Of a DNA stretch of 9,699 nt, positions 1-6,373 are shown in pieces. The DNA comes from Desulfohalobiaceae bacterium (GTDB taxonomy: Bacteria > Desulfobacterota > Desulfovibrionia > Desulfovibrionales > Desulfothermaceae), in contig JAIPER010000105.1 in the NCBI GenBank assembly GCA_021737115.1, positions 1 through 9,699 of the forward strand, in the 5' to 3' direction. The position numbers and the translations under genes were made by a program. The notes under the pieces are model-generated. The model searched no databases and was not told where the DNA came from. It saw only the letters and a program-made list of their open reading frames with translations. Numbering within the stretch: the stretch's first letter is position 1; every line of letters starts with the position of its first letter.

Positions 1-58
1 CCGACCCTCCCCTGCCCCCTCCCTGACCAGGGTTGCCAGAGAGGGGAACAAGAAAGCG

Positions 59-1183
59 TCAGGCCACATTGTATTTGTCATAGAGTTCCTTGAGACGGTC
101 GCCAAGCTCCTTGGCTCGGGCTTCGCTCTCATCGGGCTTGAGCTCCTTGCAGACGTAGCCAACAACTTCCCGCATGTACTCCACATTCTGGTCCATGAAG
201 ACAACGGTTCCGTCATCCTTGATTTCCTGAATACCGTCTATCTGCCCGCCCTTTTCATTGATATCTATTGCTTCTTCCAGAGATATTCCTGGAAGGACCA
301 CCTCCACACCATTTGCACTGAATCTTGCCGGGTAAGCTCCCGGCAGACCGTTCGGCCCGGGAACTGCTTCATGAATTCGTTTGGTATCGAAATAGAGTCC
401 GAGTATGTTGTTCAGAAAGCTTGTGGCCGTCTTCATCTGGTCCACCAGAGCCCCGCTAAACTGCTGTGTTACGGCGAAACCCGCTTCATCATACATCCCG
501 GCTATTTTTTCATTGGGATATTTTTGACTGACATCGTTGCCCTCTGCGATGATCTTCAGCCAAAAGGGTCCATTGTACTTTACTGTGTAAAATGTGCCGT
601 GATGTCCGACTCCGTACACCTGAACATTCTGATAGGGCACCCCCATGTCGCGCGCCACGATGCGTTTGATCCGCTGCACGCCAATATCCATGTTCCCGCC
701 GCCGCAGGTCGGGGTCAGGCCGAGCCTGGAAAGCACCACATTGGTCGCATCAGGAAGGGCTCCGTTCACGACCTGGGTATCGATGCCGCTCATCTGAATC
801 GCCTGCATCAATTTGTGAATCAAGGTCAGATGATTCGGCAGCCAGGGCCCGATGGGTCCGATTTTCTTGTACTCGTCATCCGGAAGAAGCCGGGTGATCC
901 ACCATGAACCGAGGCTGGAAAGGTTGCACACAACCTTGGGCTTGATTTTGTGCAACATCTCGGCAGTCTGCTCGATATTGAACAGATCGATGGTGGTAAA
1001 ACTGAAATCAGGATAGTATCCGAGATTGTGCGCGATCTGGAGGCATTCCTCCACTTCGTATCGACCTTTGGCTTCGTTGTAGTCAGCCCCAATGACTTTC
1101 ATGGGGAGATTCATGGAAGACATCAAATACATGATGTCATGGCCCACACTGCCCGCCGAACCGATGAGCAAAATCGAATCCAT
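59..1183 (-). CDS. LDH/MDH-like NAD-dependent 2-hydroxyacid dehydrogenase (putative)
   Basis: This 374-residue cytoplasmic protein begins with a Rossmann fold. A GSAGSVG dinucleotide loop lies at residues 8-14 and an acidic residue, D34, follows strand 2, which favours NAD over NADP. The later layout resembles lactate/malate dehydrogenases. A loop with R98 precedes an N117-containing helix, a VVN motif lies at 138-140, D166 sits in a helix-start segment followed by R171, and GVGHHG lies at 191-196, where the family has its catalytic-His GGHGD motif. The canonical LDxxR spacing is altered by about two residues, and at 374 residues the protein is longer than the usual 310-330, so it is a divergent member. 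It is the last gene of the minus-strand transporter operon. The start follows an AAGGAGTAAGGA stretch on the coding strand. Oxidation of the imported or isomerised hydroxyacid is inferred. It could instead be an uncharacterised Rossmann oxidoreductase. Confidence 0.75.
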   Translation of the reverse strand: MDSILLIGSAGSVGHDIMYLMSSMNLPMKVIGADYNEAKGRYEVEECLQIAHNLGYYPDFSFTTIDLFNIEQTAEMLHKIKPKVVCNLSSLGSWWITRLLPDDEYKKIGPIGPWLPNHLTLIHKLMQAIQMSGIDTQVVNGALPDATNVVLSRLGLTPTCGGGNMDIGVQRIKRIVARDMGVPYQNVQVYGVGHHGTFYTVKYNGPFWLKIIAEGNDVSQKYPNEKIAGMYDEAGFAVTQQFSGALVDQMKTATSFLNNILGLYFDTKRIHEAVPGPNGLPGAYPARFSANGVEVVLPGISLEEAIDINEKGGQIDGIQEIKDDGTVVFMDQNVEYMREVVGYVCKELKPDESEARAKELGDRLKELYDKYNVA

Positions 1184-1262
1184 TGCTTCCTTACTCCTTG
1201 TTAAAGTTATCCCAAAGCATCCTCAAATATTAAATTCAAATCTTCTTGAATGAATATGCAAT

Positions 1263-1293
1263 ATGTCAGGGAGGCCAGAGACCACGCTGACAT
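1263..1293. other. Intercistronic hairpin, 7-bp stem
   Basis: ATGTCAG (1263-1269) and CTGACAT (1287-1293) are perfect inverted repeats around a 17-nt loop. They lie in the 126-bp gap between the epimerase-like and dehydrogenase genes. A second small stem, ATTCAA/TTGAAT, lies at 1234-1251. Neither is followed by a clear T-run in the direction of transcription, so they look like mRNA-processing or stability structures, or chance, rather than terminators. Confidence 0.3.
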
Positions 1294-1309
1294 CAATCAG
1301 AGAGCCGCT

Positions 1310-2305
1310 TCAATACAGCCGGGAGTTGAACGAGGGGAGATAGACGGTTCCTGCCGATTGAAGCTCCACAATATTATGGCTGAATGAAGCGCGGATCAAA
1401 TAATCACCCTGCAATTCCAAGTTCAGGATCGACTTTCTGAGTCCATACGGATCCGGGGTGAGCCGCCGACTGCCCCATTCAAAAAGAATCTGTCCTGTGT
1501 TTCCGGTAAAAGGGAGTTCTTTCCGGGCAGCCATGGCCATGCCAACGGCGATGGTTCCGGTGCCGCACTGCGCCTCTAGCGGCGTGGTCTGGGGCACCCC
1601 TTTACCCTTAAAAAACCGTGTAAATATTCTGGCGTCACCGTCCTCCTCTGGATGAAGGTCGTAGAGCATACTGTAGAGCGTTGAGCCTGGAAGCCTCTGA
1701 TTCTGGAGATACTCAGCTTGAATGTCTCCCAGCACTTCGAGATCCGAATCAGGTCTGCGGTGTCGGAATTCCGCATCAGGATAAGCCCTTTGAAGGTCGT
1801 CGAGCTTGAAAACCAGAAAGTACCCGATCTTCATTGCTGGTATTCCGCGGATATTCACTGGGCGGACGCCTTCGTTGTACATGTAGGAGGGATAATCTGG
1901 CATCAAGGTCGTGATTTCTGCAGGACAGCCGCCGTCAAATCTGACATCAACCGGAACCAGCCCGGAATCGGTCCCGATGAGTATCCGGGTCTTGGGATAT
2001 TGTTTCCGCAAACGAAACTGTTGTTCCATACTTGTTTGAAAAGCGGCCAATCCGATAACCTGGCTCATCCCGCCGCACATTGGCAACCAGGTTTTTGTTG
2101 TGGAGTCTATGATTCTGAGCCGGATATCCTCTTTTCCCTCAGGAGGGTACATGAACCCGATCTCAATGCCACCGTGACACGGTGGGTTCAACAAAAGATG
2201 AGCAATGCGATGTTCCTGTCCGATTGGAATTTCATTTCCATGCAAAAGGGTTACGGAATCCCATCCGCAATGTCCTTTTATGTATGTATAGGCTTCCTGT
2301 TTCAT
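1310..2305 (-). CDS. DapF/proline-racemase-fold epimerase or isomerase-like protein
   Basis: This 331-residue soluble protein has no signal peptide. Two cysteine motifs stand out: PMCGG with C77 and QCGTGT with C247. They sit in the two halves of the protein, as do the paired catalytic cysteines of diaminopimelate epimerases, proline/hydroxyproline racemases and the PrpF/GalD isomerases, which use a two-base mechanism. The second motif matches the family well. The first reads MCGGM instead of MCGNG or MCGHG, and the N-terminus lacks the hallmark PrpF and proline-racemase signatures, so the subfamily is unclear. The length fits the 280-400 range of the fold. It lies 104 bp downstream of tctC and 126 bp upstream of the dehydrogenase gene. 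The likely job is to interconvert isomers of the imported acid before oxidation (inference). No strong Shine-Dalgarno sequence is visible ahead of the chosen ATG, only a weak GAGAAC. Confidence 0.72.
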   Translation of the reverse strand: MKQEAYTYIKGHCGWDSVTLLHGNEIPIGQEHRIAHLLLNPPCHGGIEIGFMYPPEGKEDIRLRIIDSTTKTWLPMCGGMSQVIGLAAFQTSMEQQFRLRKQYPKTRILIGTDSGLVPVDVRFDGGCPAEITTLMPDYPSYMYNEGVRPVNIRGIPAMKIGYFLVFKLDDLQRAYPDAEFRHRRPDSDLEVLGDIQAEYLQNQRLPGSTLYSMLYDLHPEEDGDARIFTRFFKGKGVPQTTPLEAQCGTGTIAVGMAMAARKELPFTGNTGQILFEWGSRRLTPDPYGLRKSILNLELQGDYLIRASFSHNIVELQSAGTVYLPSFNSRLY

Positions 2306-2346
2306 GTTCTCGCACGATATAAGGCGATTTTTGTGAAAGCAGAAAC

Positions 2347-2391
2347 AACGGTGCTGACCCCGGAAGGGTTTTTTCCTGAGGTCAGACCGTT
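2347..2391 (-). terminator. Large imperfect hairpin between tctC and the epimerase gene (processing element or attenuator)
   Basis: AACGGTgCTGACC (2347-2359) pairs with GGTCAGACCGTT (2380-2391), giving 12 base pairs with one bulged G. An inner GGAA/TTCC pairing can extend it. It begins 18 bp beyond the tctC stop in the direction of transcription. No uninterrupted T-run follows on the minus strand (the sequence after the stem is GTTTCTGC), so full termination is doubtful. A stem here could protect the binding-protein mRNA and lower expression of the two downstream genes, a pattern known in other solute-binding-protein operons. Confidence 0.4.
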
Positions 2392-2409
2392 CCTGACTGC
2401 TTGCTCCTT

Positions 2410-3384
2410 TTACTTTGTTAAACCCATTTTCTGGAGAAGTTTGCCCAGCATCTCGGAGTCTTCTTCCATTGTCTTTCGAAACTTCTCTCGGTCGAATTGT
2501 ACAGTCGGCATCATCAAGCGCTCGGTGACCTTTTTAAATTCCGGGGACTCCGTGGCCTTGATAAAGGCCTGTTCGAGGATTTCGAGCCGATCTTCCGGAA
2601 TGCCCGCCGGTCCGCCGATGCCGATCCCGGAGTTGATGGCAAAATCATAGCCAAGGTCTTTCAAGGTCGGGACATCTGGCAGGGCCGGACTTCTGACGCT
2701 GTTATAAGAAGCCAGAACACGAAGATCGCCGGCCTTGACCTCGGACAGATGAGTTTCGGCGCCCCCAGCCCCGGAATAGGCATCGACATGTTTCCCGAAC
2801 AAGGCGGTCATGCCCTCGCCGCTTCCCTGAAAGGGAATCATGTTCCACTCCAGATTTTCCGTATCACCGACATACTGAAGGGCTAAAGCACCTGCTTCCA
2901 TCGGTCCCGGGGTGGCGAAGGAAATTTTCCCGGGATTTTCTCTGGCTGCTTTCACAAAATCGTCAAAGGTTTTGTAGGGGCTGTCGCCGTTGACCACCAG
3001 AAACATGGTGTACAGACCGTATTTCATGATGAAATCGAAATCCTGGAAAGGATCGTATTCCACATCCAGCATATGCGGGGTCCGAGTGACGGCCGAAGAG
3101 GGGATGACCCCCAGGGTATATCCATCTGGTTTATCGTTGCTCAAAATCCCCAGCATGACCGTGCCTCCGCCGCCTGTCTTGTTGACGCAGGTGATGGGTT
3201 GACCCAGGATTTTTTCTGCGGCCGAGGCCAGGACCCGGGCCGAAGTATCAGTAGAGCCTCCAGCGGAATAAGGAATATACAGGGTGATGGATCTTTTGGG
3301 GAAATCATCGGCGATAGCTGATGACTGGCCCATGGCGCAGGCCAAAAAAACAGATGCCAGCAGGATGAATAGACTTTTTTTCAT
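2410..3384 (-). CDS. tctC: Tripartite tricarboxylate transporter substrate-binding protein (TctC/Bug family)
   Basis: This 324-residue protein is the periplasmic receptor that captures a carboxylated solute for the TctAB membrane pair. A signal peptide is plain: MKKS, a hydrophobic stretch at about 5-19, and an AIA cleavage site at 23-25 before DDFPK. A cysteine at 16 is preceded by FLA, a poor lipobox, so a soluble periplasmic form is more likely than a lipoprotein. The Bug-family first ligand loop is visible as PYSAGGSTD at 38-46. Other typical segments are NKTGGGG at 68-74, SFATPGP at 155-161, PDVPTLKDLGYD at 236-247 and GPAGIPED at 258-265. The mature protein has the usual size of about 300 residues. 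The ligand cannot be predicted. The start follows AAGGAG ten bases upstream. It is separated from tctA by 366 bp that contain a repeat. Confidence 0.95.
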   Translation of the reverse strand: MKKSLFILLASVFLACAMGQSSAIADDFPKRSITLYIPYSAGGSTDTSARVLASAAEKILGQPITCVNKTGGGGTVMLGILSNDKPDGYTLGVIPSSAVTRTPHMLDVEYDPFQDFDFIMKYGLYTMFLVVNGDSPYKTFDDFVKAARENPGKISFATPGPMEAGALALQYVGDTENLEWNMIPFQGSGEGMTALFGKHVDAYSGAGGAETHLSEVKAGDLRVLASYNSVRSPALPDVPTLKDLGYDFAINSGIGIGGPAGIPEDRLEILEQAFIKATESPEFKKVTERLMMPTVQFDREKFRKTMEEDSEMLGKLLQKMGLTK

Positions 3385-3750
3385 GGGATCTGATCTCCTT
3401 TTGTTTAATGGTGCAGCCAGCAGTCTGATCTTTCCCGGATGTTTCCAGGGTCTCTCAGAAATGCCTGCCTTCCTGTGTTTGTGGGTTTACATACAACACA
3501 ACCGGCCTACTTGGCCCTCTCGATCTCAATGCCTCATGACATGCTGCCCTCCTTGTGCTTAAATTGCGAAGACCCAATTAAAAACAGACCTCGTACACCT
3601 GTACCAATAATGAGAGTTAACTGCCTAAAATGATTGATTTGACTTCAAAATTGGACATTTCACAATGAAGTGTCAAAAAATTCATGCAATTTAAGCTTAC
3701 TGGAAAGTGTTCTGAAATACTTACTCCAGGCCTTTTCTTCCTGATCTACT
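3385..3750. other. 366-bp intergenic region between tctA and tctC
   Basis: No gene is supported here. The right 135 bp (3584-3718) are a repeat found again near 8784-9317. The left 199 bp beside tctC hold its ribosome-binding site and nothing else recognisable. A 6-bp stem, TCCTGA/TCAGGA (3739-3756), overlaps the tctA stop but lacks a T-run. Such a wide gap inside a transporter operon suggests the repeat was inserted later, or that tctC has its own promoter. On the minus strand, TTGACA at 3676-3671 within the repeat lacks a good -10 partner. Confidence 0.6.
3584..3718. repeat. Intact copy of a 135-bp dispersed repeat with central hairpin
   Basis: Positions 3584-3664 match 8784-8864 at 76 of 81 positions without gaps, including an identical run over 3626-3664. 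Positions 3660-3718 match 9258-9317 at 50 of 60 aligned columns with one gap. The centre is a hairpin: GACATTTCA (3654-3662), loop CAA, TGAAGTGTC (3666-3674). The element encodes no convincing protein. Being present twice in 10 kb, at unrelated intergenic sites, it is probably a genome-wide family of small non-autonomous elements (inference). Confidence 0.85.
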
Positions 3751-5262
3751 TCAGGAGCCAGGAACCCGCTGGATTGCTGTTTTTTTCATCTGCTTCCGGA
3801 TAAAGGCCAAGATGGATATGGCCGTCAGGATCAAAAAGGCGACCGCGATCTCCTGCCGAAAGATGGCCGTGAAATCGCCGCGGTTCATCATGAGGAACTG
3901 CCGCAAGGCCCTCTCGCCGAAGGGTTCGAGAATCATGGCGATTAGAAAGGGGGCCGGGGCGAAACCGAATTTCCGCATTAAGTATCCTAAAATGCCGAAG
4001 ATGACCATTATTTTGACGTCGAAGAAGGCCTGATTCAAGGCAAAGGAGCCGACAAAGCAGAAGCTGATAATGATGGGAAACAAGGTCACTTTCGGGACCC
4101 TGGTGAAATGCATGGCCGCATAGGTGATGATCAGATATCCGATGATCAGCAGGAGGAGATTGGAGGCGAAAAGGCTGGCGAAGATGCCGTAGACGATGGG
4201 ACCGGCCTCCTCGAAGATCATGGGACCGGGTATGATCCCCTGTATCAAAAAGGCCCCCATGAGGATGGCCACCGGGACACTCCCCGGCACTCCCAGAGTA
4301 AGCATAGGTATCAAGGCCCCGCCGCAGATGGCATTGTTGCCGGCCTCGGGTGCGGCCACCCCTTCAACGATGCCGGTCCCCCATTTTTCCTGATCCCTGG
4401 ATCGGTCCTTGGCTGTTTTATAGCTCAACCAGGAAGAAATCGATGATCCGACCCCGGGAATGGCTCCGATCATGACCCCGATGCCGCTCCCGATGAGAAT
4501 GCTTTTGATGCAGCGCTTGAATTCCCTGAAACTCAGCCGATTATCGGCGGGATCGTCCGATTCTTTCAAAACCGGAATATTCCGCTTCAAAGGGTGCTCC
4601 AGTTGCTCAATCACTTCCGGAACGGCAAAGAGCCCGATCAGCATGGGCATGATGGCAATCCCGCTGTCTAAGTTCGGAACTCCGAAGGTCAGCCGTCTGA
4701 TGCCGACCATGGGATCCAGGCCGATCGTGGCGATCAACAGGCCAAAGGCCGCCGCAATCAAACCCTTGGTGACTGACTCGCCGCCCATGCCGGCGATGAT
4801 CGTCAAAGAGAATATGATCAGGGCGAAAAACTCGCCAGGACCGATCTGTATGGTCAGTTTGGCCAATTGCGGGGCAATGATGATCAGGGCCAGGAGGCTG
4901 AGCATATCGCCCAGGGCTGAAGAAATCAGGGCGGTTTTCAGGGCCTTGCCGGGGCGCCCGCTTTTGGCCATGGTGTTTCCGTCCAAAATGGTGGCTGCCG
5001 CTGCGTCGGTACCAGGAGTCCCCAGCAGGATGGCAGAGATGGAACCGCCAAAGAGTCCGCCCTTATATGCGCCGATGAGCATGGAAATGGAAATCACCGG
5101 GTCCATGTAAAAGGTGAACGGAATGACCACCGCAATGGCCATGGTCGCTGTGAGCCCGGGTATGGAGCCGAGTATGATGCCTCCCCCCACCCCGGCGGCC
5201 AGGGCCAGAATAACCTCTACATGGAGGATCGAGACGACGCCTGCGATTAAATTGGCCAGCAT
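3751..5262 (-). CDS. tctA: Tripartite tricarboxylate transporter large membrane subunit (TctA family)
   Basis: This 503-residue integral membrane protein forms the translocation channel of a secondary, ion-driven TTT system that takes substrate from TctC. It matches the family's length (about 500) and shows the two internally related signature regions. The first has GSIPGLTATMAIAVVIPFT at 32-50 and the glycine-rich KGGLFGGSISAILLGTPGT at 67-85. The second, after the mid-protein hydrophilic segment, has IGAIPGVGSSISSWLSYKTA, then EGVAAPEAGNNA and MLTLGVPGS. Many hydrophobic segments, about 11-12, span the length, and the C-terminus is short and basic. The gene starts 19 bp after the tctB stop, with GAGAGG upstream, so the two are surely co-transcribed. 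Substrate specificity lies mostly in TctC and is unknown. Confidence 0.96.
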   Translation of the reverse strand: MLANLIAGVVSILHVEVILALAAGVGGGIILGSIPGLTATMAIAVVIPFTFYMDPVISISMLIGAYKGGLFGGSISAILLGTPGTDAAAATILDGNTMAKSGRPGKALKTALISSALGDMLSLLALIIIAPQLAKLTIQIGPGEFFALIIFSLTIIAGMGGESVTKGLIAAAFGLLIATIGLDPMVGIRRLTFGVPNLDSGIAIMPMLIGLFAVPEVIEQLEHPLKRNIPVLKESDDPADNRLSFREFKRCIKSILIGSGIGVMIGAIPGVGSSISSWLSYKTAKDRSRDQEKWGTGIVEGVAAPEAGNNAICGGALIPMLTLGVPGSVPVAILMGAFLIQGIIPGPMIFEEAGPIVYGIFASLFASNLLLLIIGYLIITYAAMHFTRVPKVTLFPIIISFCFVGSFALNQAFFDVKIMVIFGILGYLMRKFGFAPAPFLIAMILEPFGERALRQFLMMNRGDFTAIFRQEIAVAFLILTAISILAFIRKQMKKTAIQRVPGS

Positions 5263-5281
5263 GAAGTTTTCGACCTCTCTG

Positions 5282-5743
5282 TCATTGGAATAAAATGCCT
5301 CTGGGCAGAATCAGGTTAAGCACCTTTTCAAAAAATAAGTAGTTCACGATCAGAAATCCGAGGATGATAAGGATGTATCTGATCCATTTTTCCCGGCTGA
5401 GATAGACCATCAGGGCAAAGAGGAACAGGCCGGTGGCCGCCATATATCCGAGCAGTTGAATACCGAAGACGTACGCGATTAAGAAGAGTATAATATTCAA
5501 GGCCTTCGGGCCGAATTCAGCGATCCTGGTCTGCTGTTTCAAAAAAAAGTTATTGAATATAAGGACCAGGGACAGGAATCCGATAATCAGGCTGGCCAGT
5601 TTGGGGAAAAAGGCCGGGGAAAGGCTCCCGGCTCCAAAAGAGATCTCCTTTATCTGGTTCGGAATGACCAGAAAGTACATGATCAGGCTGAAAAAAAAGA
5701 GCCCGATGCCGATCACCCCGTCCGTATGTTTTTTCTGTGGCAT
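5282..5743 (-). CDS. tctB: Tripartite tricarboxylate transporter small membrane subunit (TctB family)
   Basis: This 153-residue protein is the small, poorly conserved membrane partner of TctA. Hydrophobic segments lie at about residues 10-27, 48-67, 82-115 (probably one long or two short helices) and 122-140, the usual four- to five-helix pattern. The FGAGSLSPAFFPK stretch at 36-48 and the C-terminal LPRG at 146-149 are typical of the family. It is the first gene of the operon, and GAGG lies about nine bases before the ATG. The order here is tctB-tctA-tctC. In many genomes the binding-protein gene comes first, so this order is less common but not unique. Confidence 0.92.
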   Translation of the reverse strand: MPQKKHTDGVIGIGLFFFSLIMYFLVIPNQIKEISFGAGSLSPAFFPKLASLIIGFLSLVLIFNNFFLKQQTRIAEFGPKALNIILFLIAYVFGIQLLGYMAATGLFLFALMVYLSREKWIRYILIILGFLIVNYLFFEKVLNLILPRGILFQ

Positions 5744-5920
5744 GCCAGCCTCGCGCTGTGGTTAAATATTGCTTGGACGGATACTTACTCATCCACTTCG
5801 TCACTGCACAATTTTGAAATTGTCATGTATTTGAACACCCTGTAGCCTCAAAATTTCTTGTTCCTTGTAACTGGGCAAGTTTACGACCAATCACTGTTTT
5901 CGTTCAGAGACTCGGTAAGC

Positions 5921-5958
5921 AAAAAGCGGCTGAGCCCTTTATTTAGCGCAGCCTCCGC
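5921..5958 (-). terminator. Terminator-like hairpin in the tctB leader (possible attenuator)
   Basis: Read on the minus strand, GCGGAGGCTG (5958-5949) can pair with CAGCCGC (5932-5926), with a three-base bulge, and is directly followed by five Ts (5925-5921). It lies between the presumed promoter near 6000 and the tctB start at 5743. Transcription could therefore end early here, leaving a leader of about 180 nt. The stem is short and bulged, so activity is uncertain. Confidence 0.33.
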
Positions 5959-5984
5959 CCGCCTTGCAGGTACTTTACAGCAAT

Positions 5985-5996
5985 TCGGTATACCGA
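5985..5996. promoter_or_regulatory. Operator-like palindrome TCGGTATACCGA (putative GntR site, tct side)
   Basis: This is a perfect 12-bp palindrome with a GGTnnACC core, the half-site pattern known for FadR-subfamily GntR regulators. On the minus strand it lies immediately downstream of a TATAAT hexamer, where a bound repressor would cover the start site of tctB transcription. A related site, GGTGTACC, sits in the GntR gene's own promoter. Confidence 0.5.
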
Positions 5997-5997
5997 T

Positions 5998-6021
5998 ATT
6001 ATACAATTTATTTGCTGTCAA
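5998..6021 (-). promoter_or_regulatory. Candidate promoter of the tctB-tctA-tctC operon
   Basis: On the minus strand a consensus TATAAT (6003-5998) lies in AT-rich DNA about 255 bp upstream of tctB. A TTGACA hexamer (6021-6016) is also present, but only 12 bp separate the two, too short for a standard sigma-70 pair. Either the -10 works with a weak -35, or the TTGACA belongs to another start. The start region is supported mainly by the adjacent operator-like palindrome. Confidence 0.4.
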
Positions 6022-6213
6022 GATTTTATTTCAAATTCTAATATGCTTAATTGCCCCTATACCACATGATTTCTATAGAACATTTAACCATATGTCCCTT
6101 ATAAAATTACATATTGTTAATAAATTTGGCAAGTCATTGTTTTCATAACTTAATATGTATCATATATCTTCAGTATACAATATTTATGGATACTTAAAAT
6201 AATAATAAATTTA

Positions 6214-6243
6214 TTGACAAATATGGTGTACCTAAAATATACA
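6214..6243 (+). promoter_or_regulatory. Candidate sigma-70 promoter of the GntR gene
   Basis: TTGACA (6214-6219) and TATACA (6238-6243) are separated by 18 bp. Both hexamers are close to consensus and lie in AT-rich DNA. The predicted start near 6250 would give a leader of about 120 nt before the GntR ATG. The operator-like GGTGTACC lies in the spacer. Confidence 0.55.
6223..6234. promoter_or_regulatory. Operator-like site ATGGTGTACCTA (putative GntR autoregulation site)
   Basis: The GGTGTACC core (6225-6232) differs in one base from the GGTATACC core at 5987-5994. It lies between the -35 and -10 of the GntR gene's candidate promoter, a classic place for autorepression. The link to this regulator is inferred from position and from the known GGTnnACC half-site pattern of the family. 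Confidence 0.45.
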
Positions 6244-6276
6244 ATTATTGAGTGCGCCTGGGATATTGCTTAAGAT

Positions 6277-6301
6277 GGGATCGGGCGGGGGAGGGTCAGG
6301 G
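6277..6301 (+). other. G-quadruplex motif in the GntR leader
   Basis: Five G-runs (6277-6279, 6283-6285, 6287-6291, 6293-6295 and 6299-6301) are separated by spacers of one to three bases. This fits the four-run G3+N1-7 pattern with one run to spare. If transcribed from the 6214-6243 promoter, it would lie in the mRNA leader about 70 nt before the start codon. Confidence 0.5.
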
Positions 6302-6373
6302 CAGGAAGTCACCTATCCAGGCTGCAGCGGGAACATGTGCCAATTTCTAATGCCGTAATGAGAGGACGAATCG

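Larger units (their letters stand above)
5744..6373. promoter_or_regulatory. 630-bp divergent control region
   Basis: This region separates the leftward transporter operon from the rightward GntR gene. It becomes strongly AT-rich over about 5990-6250. It holds promoter-like and operator-like sequences for both directions, a terminator-like hairpin in the tctB leader, an ACAATTT-TG-AAATTGT palindrome at 5808-5823 in that leader, and a G-quadruplex motif in the GntR leader. A 96-codon open frame at 5858-6148 (+) was judged spurious. Confidence 0.7.

Noticed and set aside
1718..2650. A 310-codon plus-strand open frame spanning the epimerase gene start and the tctC end
   Set aside because: It runs antisense across two genes with clear family motifs and across the hairpin between them. 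Its translation shows no domain and no convincing start.
3671..3676. An outward minus-strand promoter (TTGACA) within the repeat driving tctC
   Set aside because: No acceptable -10 hexamer lies 16-18 bp downstream on the minus strand; only AATTTT or CAATTT is found there.
4460..5110. A 216-codon plus-strand open frame antisense to tctA
   Set aside because: It mirrors the hydrophobic TctA codons (many Met, Pro and Ser residues) and has no family resemblance.
5858..6148. A 96-codon plus-strand open frame in the divergent control region
   Set aside because: It has no ribosome-binding site, crosses the presumed tct promoter and hairpin, and its composition follows the AT-rich DNA rather than a protein.
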